DNA of 64,000 nucleotides from Phycisphaeraceae bacterium (GTDB lineage: Bacteria; Planctomycetota; Phycisphaerae; Phycisphaerales; Phycisphaeraceae), in contig JANQFR010000082.1 in assembly GCA_028277745.1 (NCBI GenBank), positions 62,001 to 126,000 on the forward strand, read 5' to 3'. A model generated the notes under the pieces. That model did no database searches and was not told the DNA's origin. It saw only the letters and a list, made by a program, of their open reading frames with translations. The position numbers were made by a program, and so were the translations under genes. Shown here piece by piece: positions 63,901-64,000 of this stretch. Positions within the stretch are counted from its first letter, which is position 1. Each line of letters begins with the position of its first letter.

Positions 63901-64000
63901 CAAGAAGCAGGTGCTGACCGACCTGCCGCCCAAGACCGAGCAGACCATTGTCTGCGAGATGGAGCCGGCCCAGCGCAAGGTGTATGACGACCTGCGTCAG
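60971..64000 (+). CDS. SWIM zinc-finger SNF2/Rad54-family helicase, partial
   Basis: 1010 codons from ATG 60971 to the window edge, still open. A SWIM finger lies near residue 63 ([14 protein letters not shown], CxC-xn-CxH). A long middle region of unknown fold has an acidic Glu/Ala/Pro-rich linker around 455-495. From about residue 690 the SNF2 ATPase starts: [19 protein letters not shown], motif [11 protein letters not shown], motif II [12 protein letters not shown] (DEAQ), motif III [20 protein letters not shown]. The second RecA lobe lies beyond the edge. Between motif I and Ia there is an insert of about 37 residues encoded by a DNA repeat. Likely chromatin or DNA-remodelling ATPase; many bacteria have one. 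Confidence 0.93.
   Translation, partial: [1010 protein letters not shown]
63233..63323. repeat. in-frame palindromic repeat inside the helicase gene
   Basis: ATGGCGGATGG at 63233-63243 is inverted as CCATCCGCCAT at 63289-63299 and then repeated as CCGCCATCTCCCATCTGCCA. The stretch encodes Gly-, Glu- and Pro-rich residues ([18 protein letters not shown]) found between helicase motifs where other members have a short loop. It looks like a mobile repeat that landed in frame. Confidence 0.6.

Overview
The window looks like a chromosomal segment of a high-GC planctomycete, most likely class Phycisphaerae. The evidence is the pseudopilin-type secreted proteins ([10 protein letters not shown] leader, C-terminal FFDGH or FADGHA motif), a PEP-CTERM protein, a Minf_1886-family protein, duplicated GroEL, a squalene-hopene cyclase and generally very GC-rich coding sequence. 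No rRNA, tRNA, CRISPR array or prophage is visible. Several short stretches have clearly lower GC (about 13.2-15.0, 33.1-34.1 and 57.6-58.4 kb) and are likely acquired.

Region 1 (1-12.5 kb) is a carbohydrate-use region. A PEP-CTERM formylglycine-enzyme-like protein diverges from a LacI regulator that leads a run with a pseudopilin, a carbohydrate-binding-module protein and a large secreted glycoside-hydrolase-like protein. An opposing run encodes a sugar isomerase, a ThuA protein, a Gfo/Idh dehydrogenase and an L-fuconolactonase-like hydrolase, with a divergent AraC regulator. The tail of a lost GH10-type xylanase follows.

Region 2 (12.5-22.8 kb) is the most striking part. Two adjacent transcription units on the minus strand share a 23-bp palindromic operator of NrtR type. 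One makes NAD: pncB, a divergent PRPP synthetase and glutamine-dependent nadE. The other is an eight-gene ADP-ribose unit: NrtR with an intact Nudix box, a macro domain, a nicotinamidase-NADAR fusion, a TIGR02452/PARG-like hydrolase, an ADP-ribosylglycohydrolase, a small interrupted gene, a 2OG-Fe(II) dioxygenase and the RNA 2'-phosphotransferase KptA. Most junctions overlap by 1-4 bases. Read together they form a nearly closed NAD-consumption, ADP-ribose-clearance and NAD-resynthesis cycle.

Region 3 (22.8-35.4 kb) holds an IS5-type remnant and a broken DinB gene, an HpnN-like RND exporter with an MlaE permease, an aminotransferase, a second Gfo/Idh dehydrogenase, several small conserved planctomycete proteins and a probably acquired quinone-oxidoreductase-like gene. 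Region 4 (35.6-41.7 kb) is a chaperone cluster: groEL1-groES-groEL2-terminator-dnaJ-grpE-fmdB. Region 5 (41.7-53.9 kb) contains two tandem thioredoxin-fold proteins (one with a broken CXXC), gcvH, a rhodanese-fold lipoprotein without its catalytic Cys, tyrS, a kelch-type protein, a DUF502 protein, hpf-ptsN-HPr and glnA. Region 6 (53.9-64 kb) has a second pseudopilin, a CadC-like membrane regulator with a predicted beta-propeller, a DUF7002 protein, an unrecognised gene, squalene-hopene cyclase and the start of a SWIM-SNF2 helicase that runs off the window.

Repeats: a two-hairpin REP-like element occurs three times (30281, 45784, 51526), a short GGCGGAGC hairpin twice, and a GGCGGATGG-type repeat is inserted in frame in the helicase gene.
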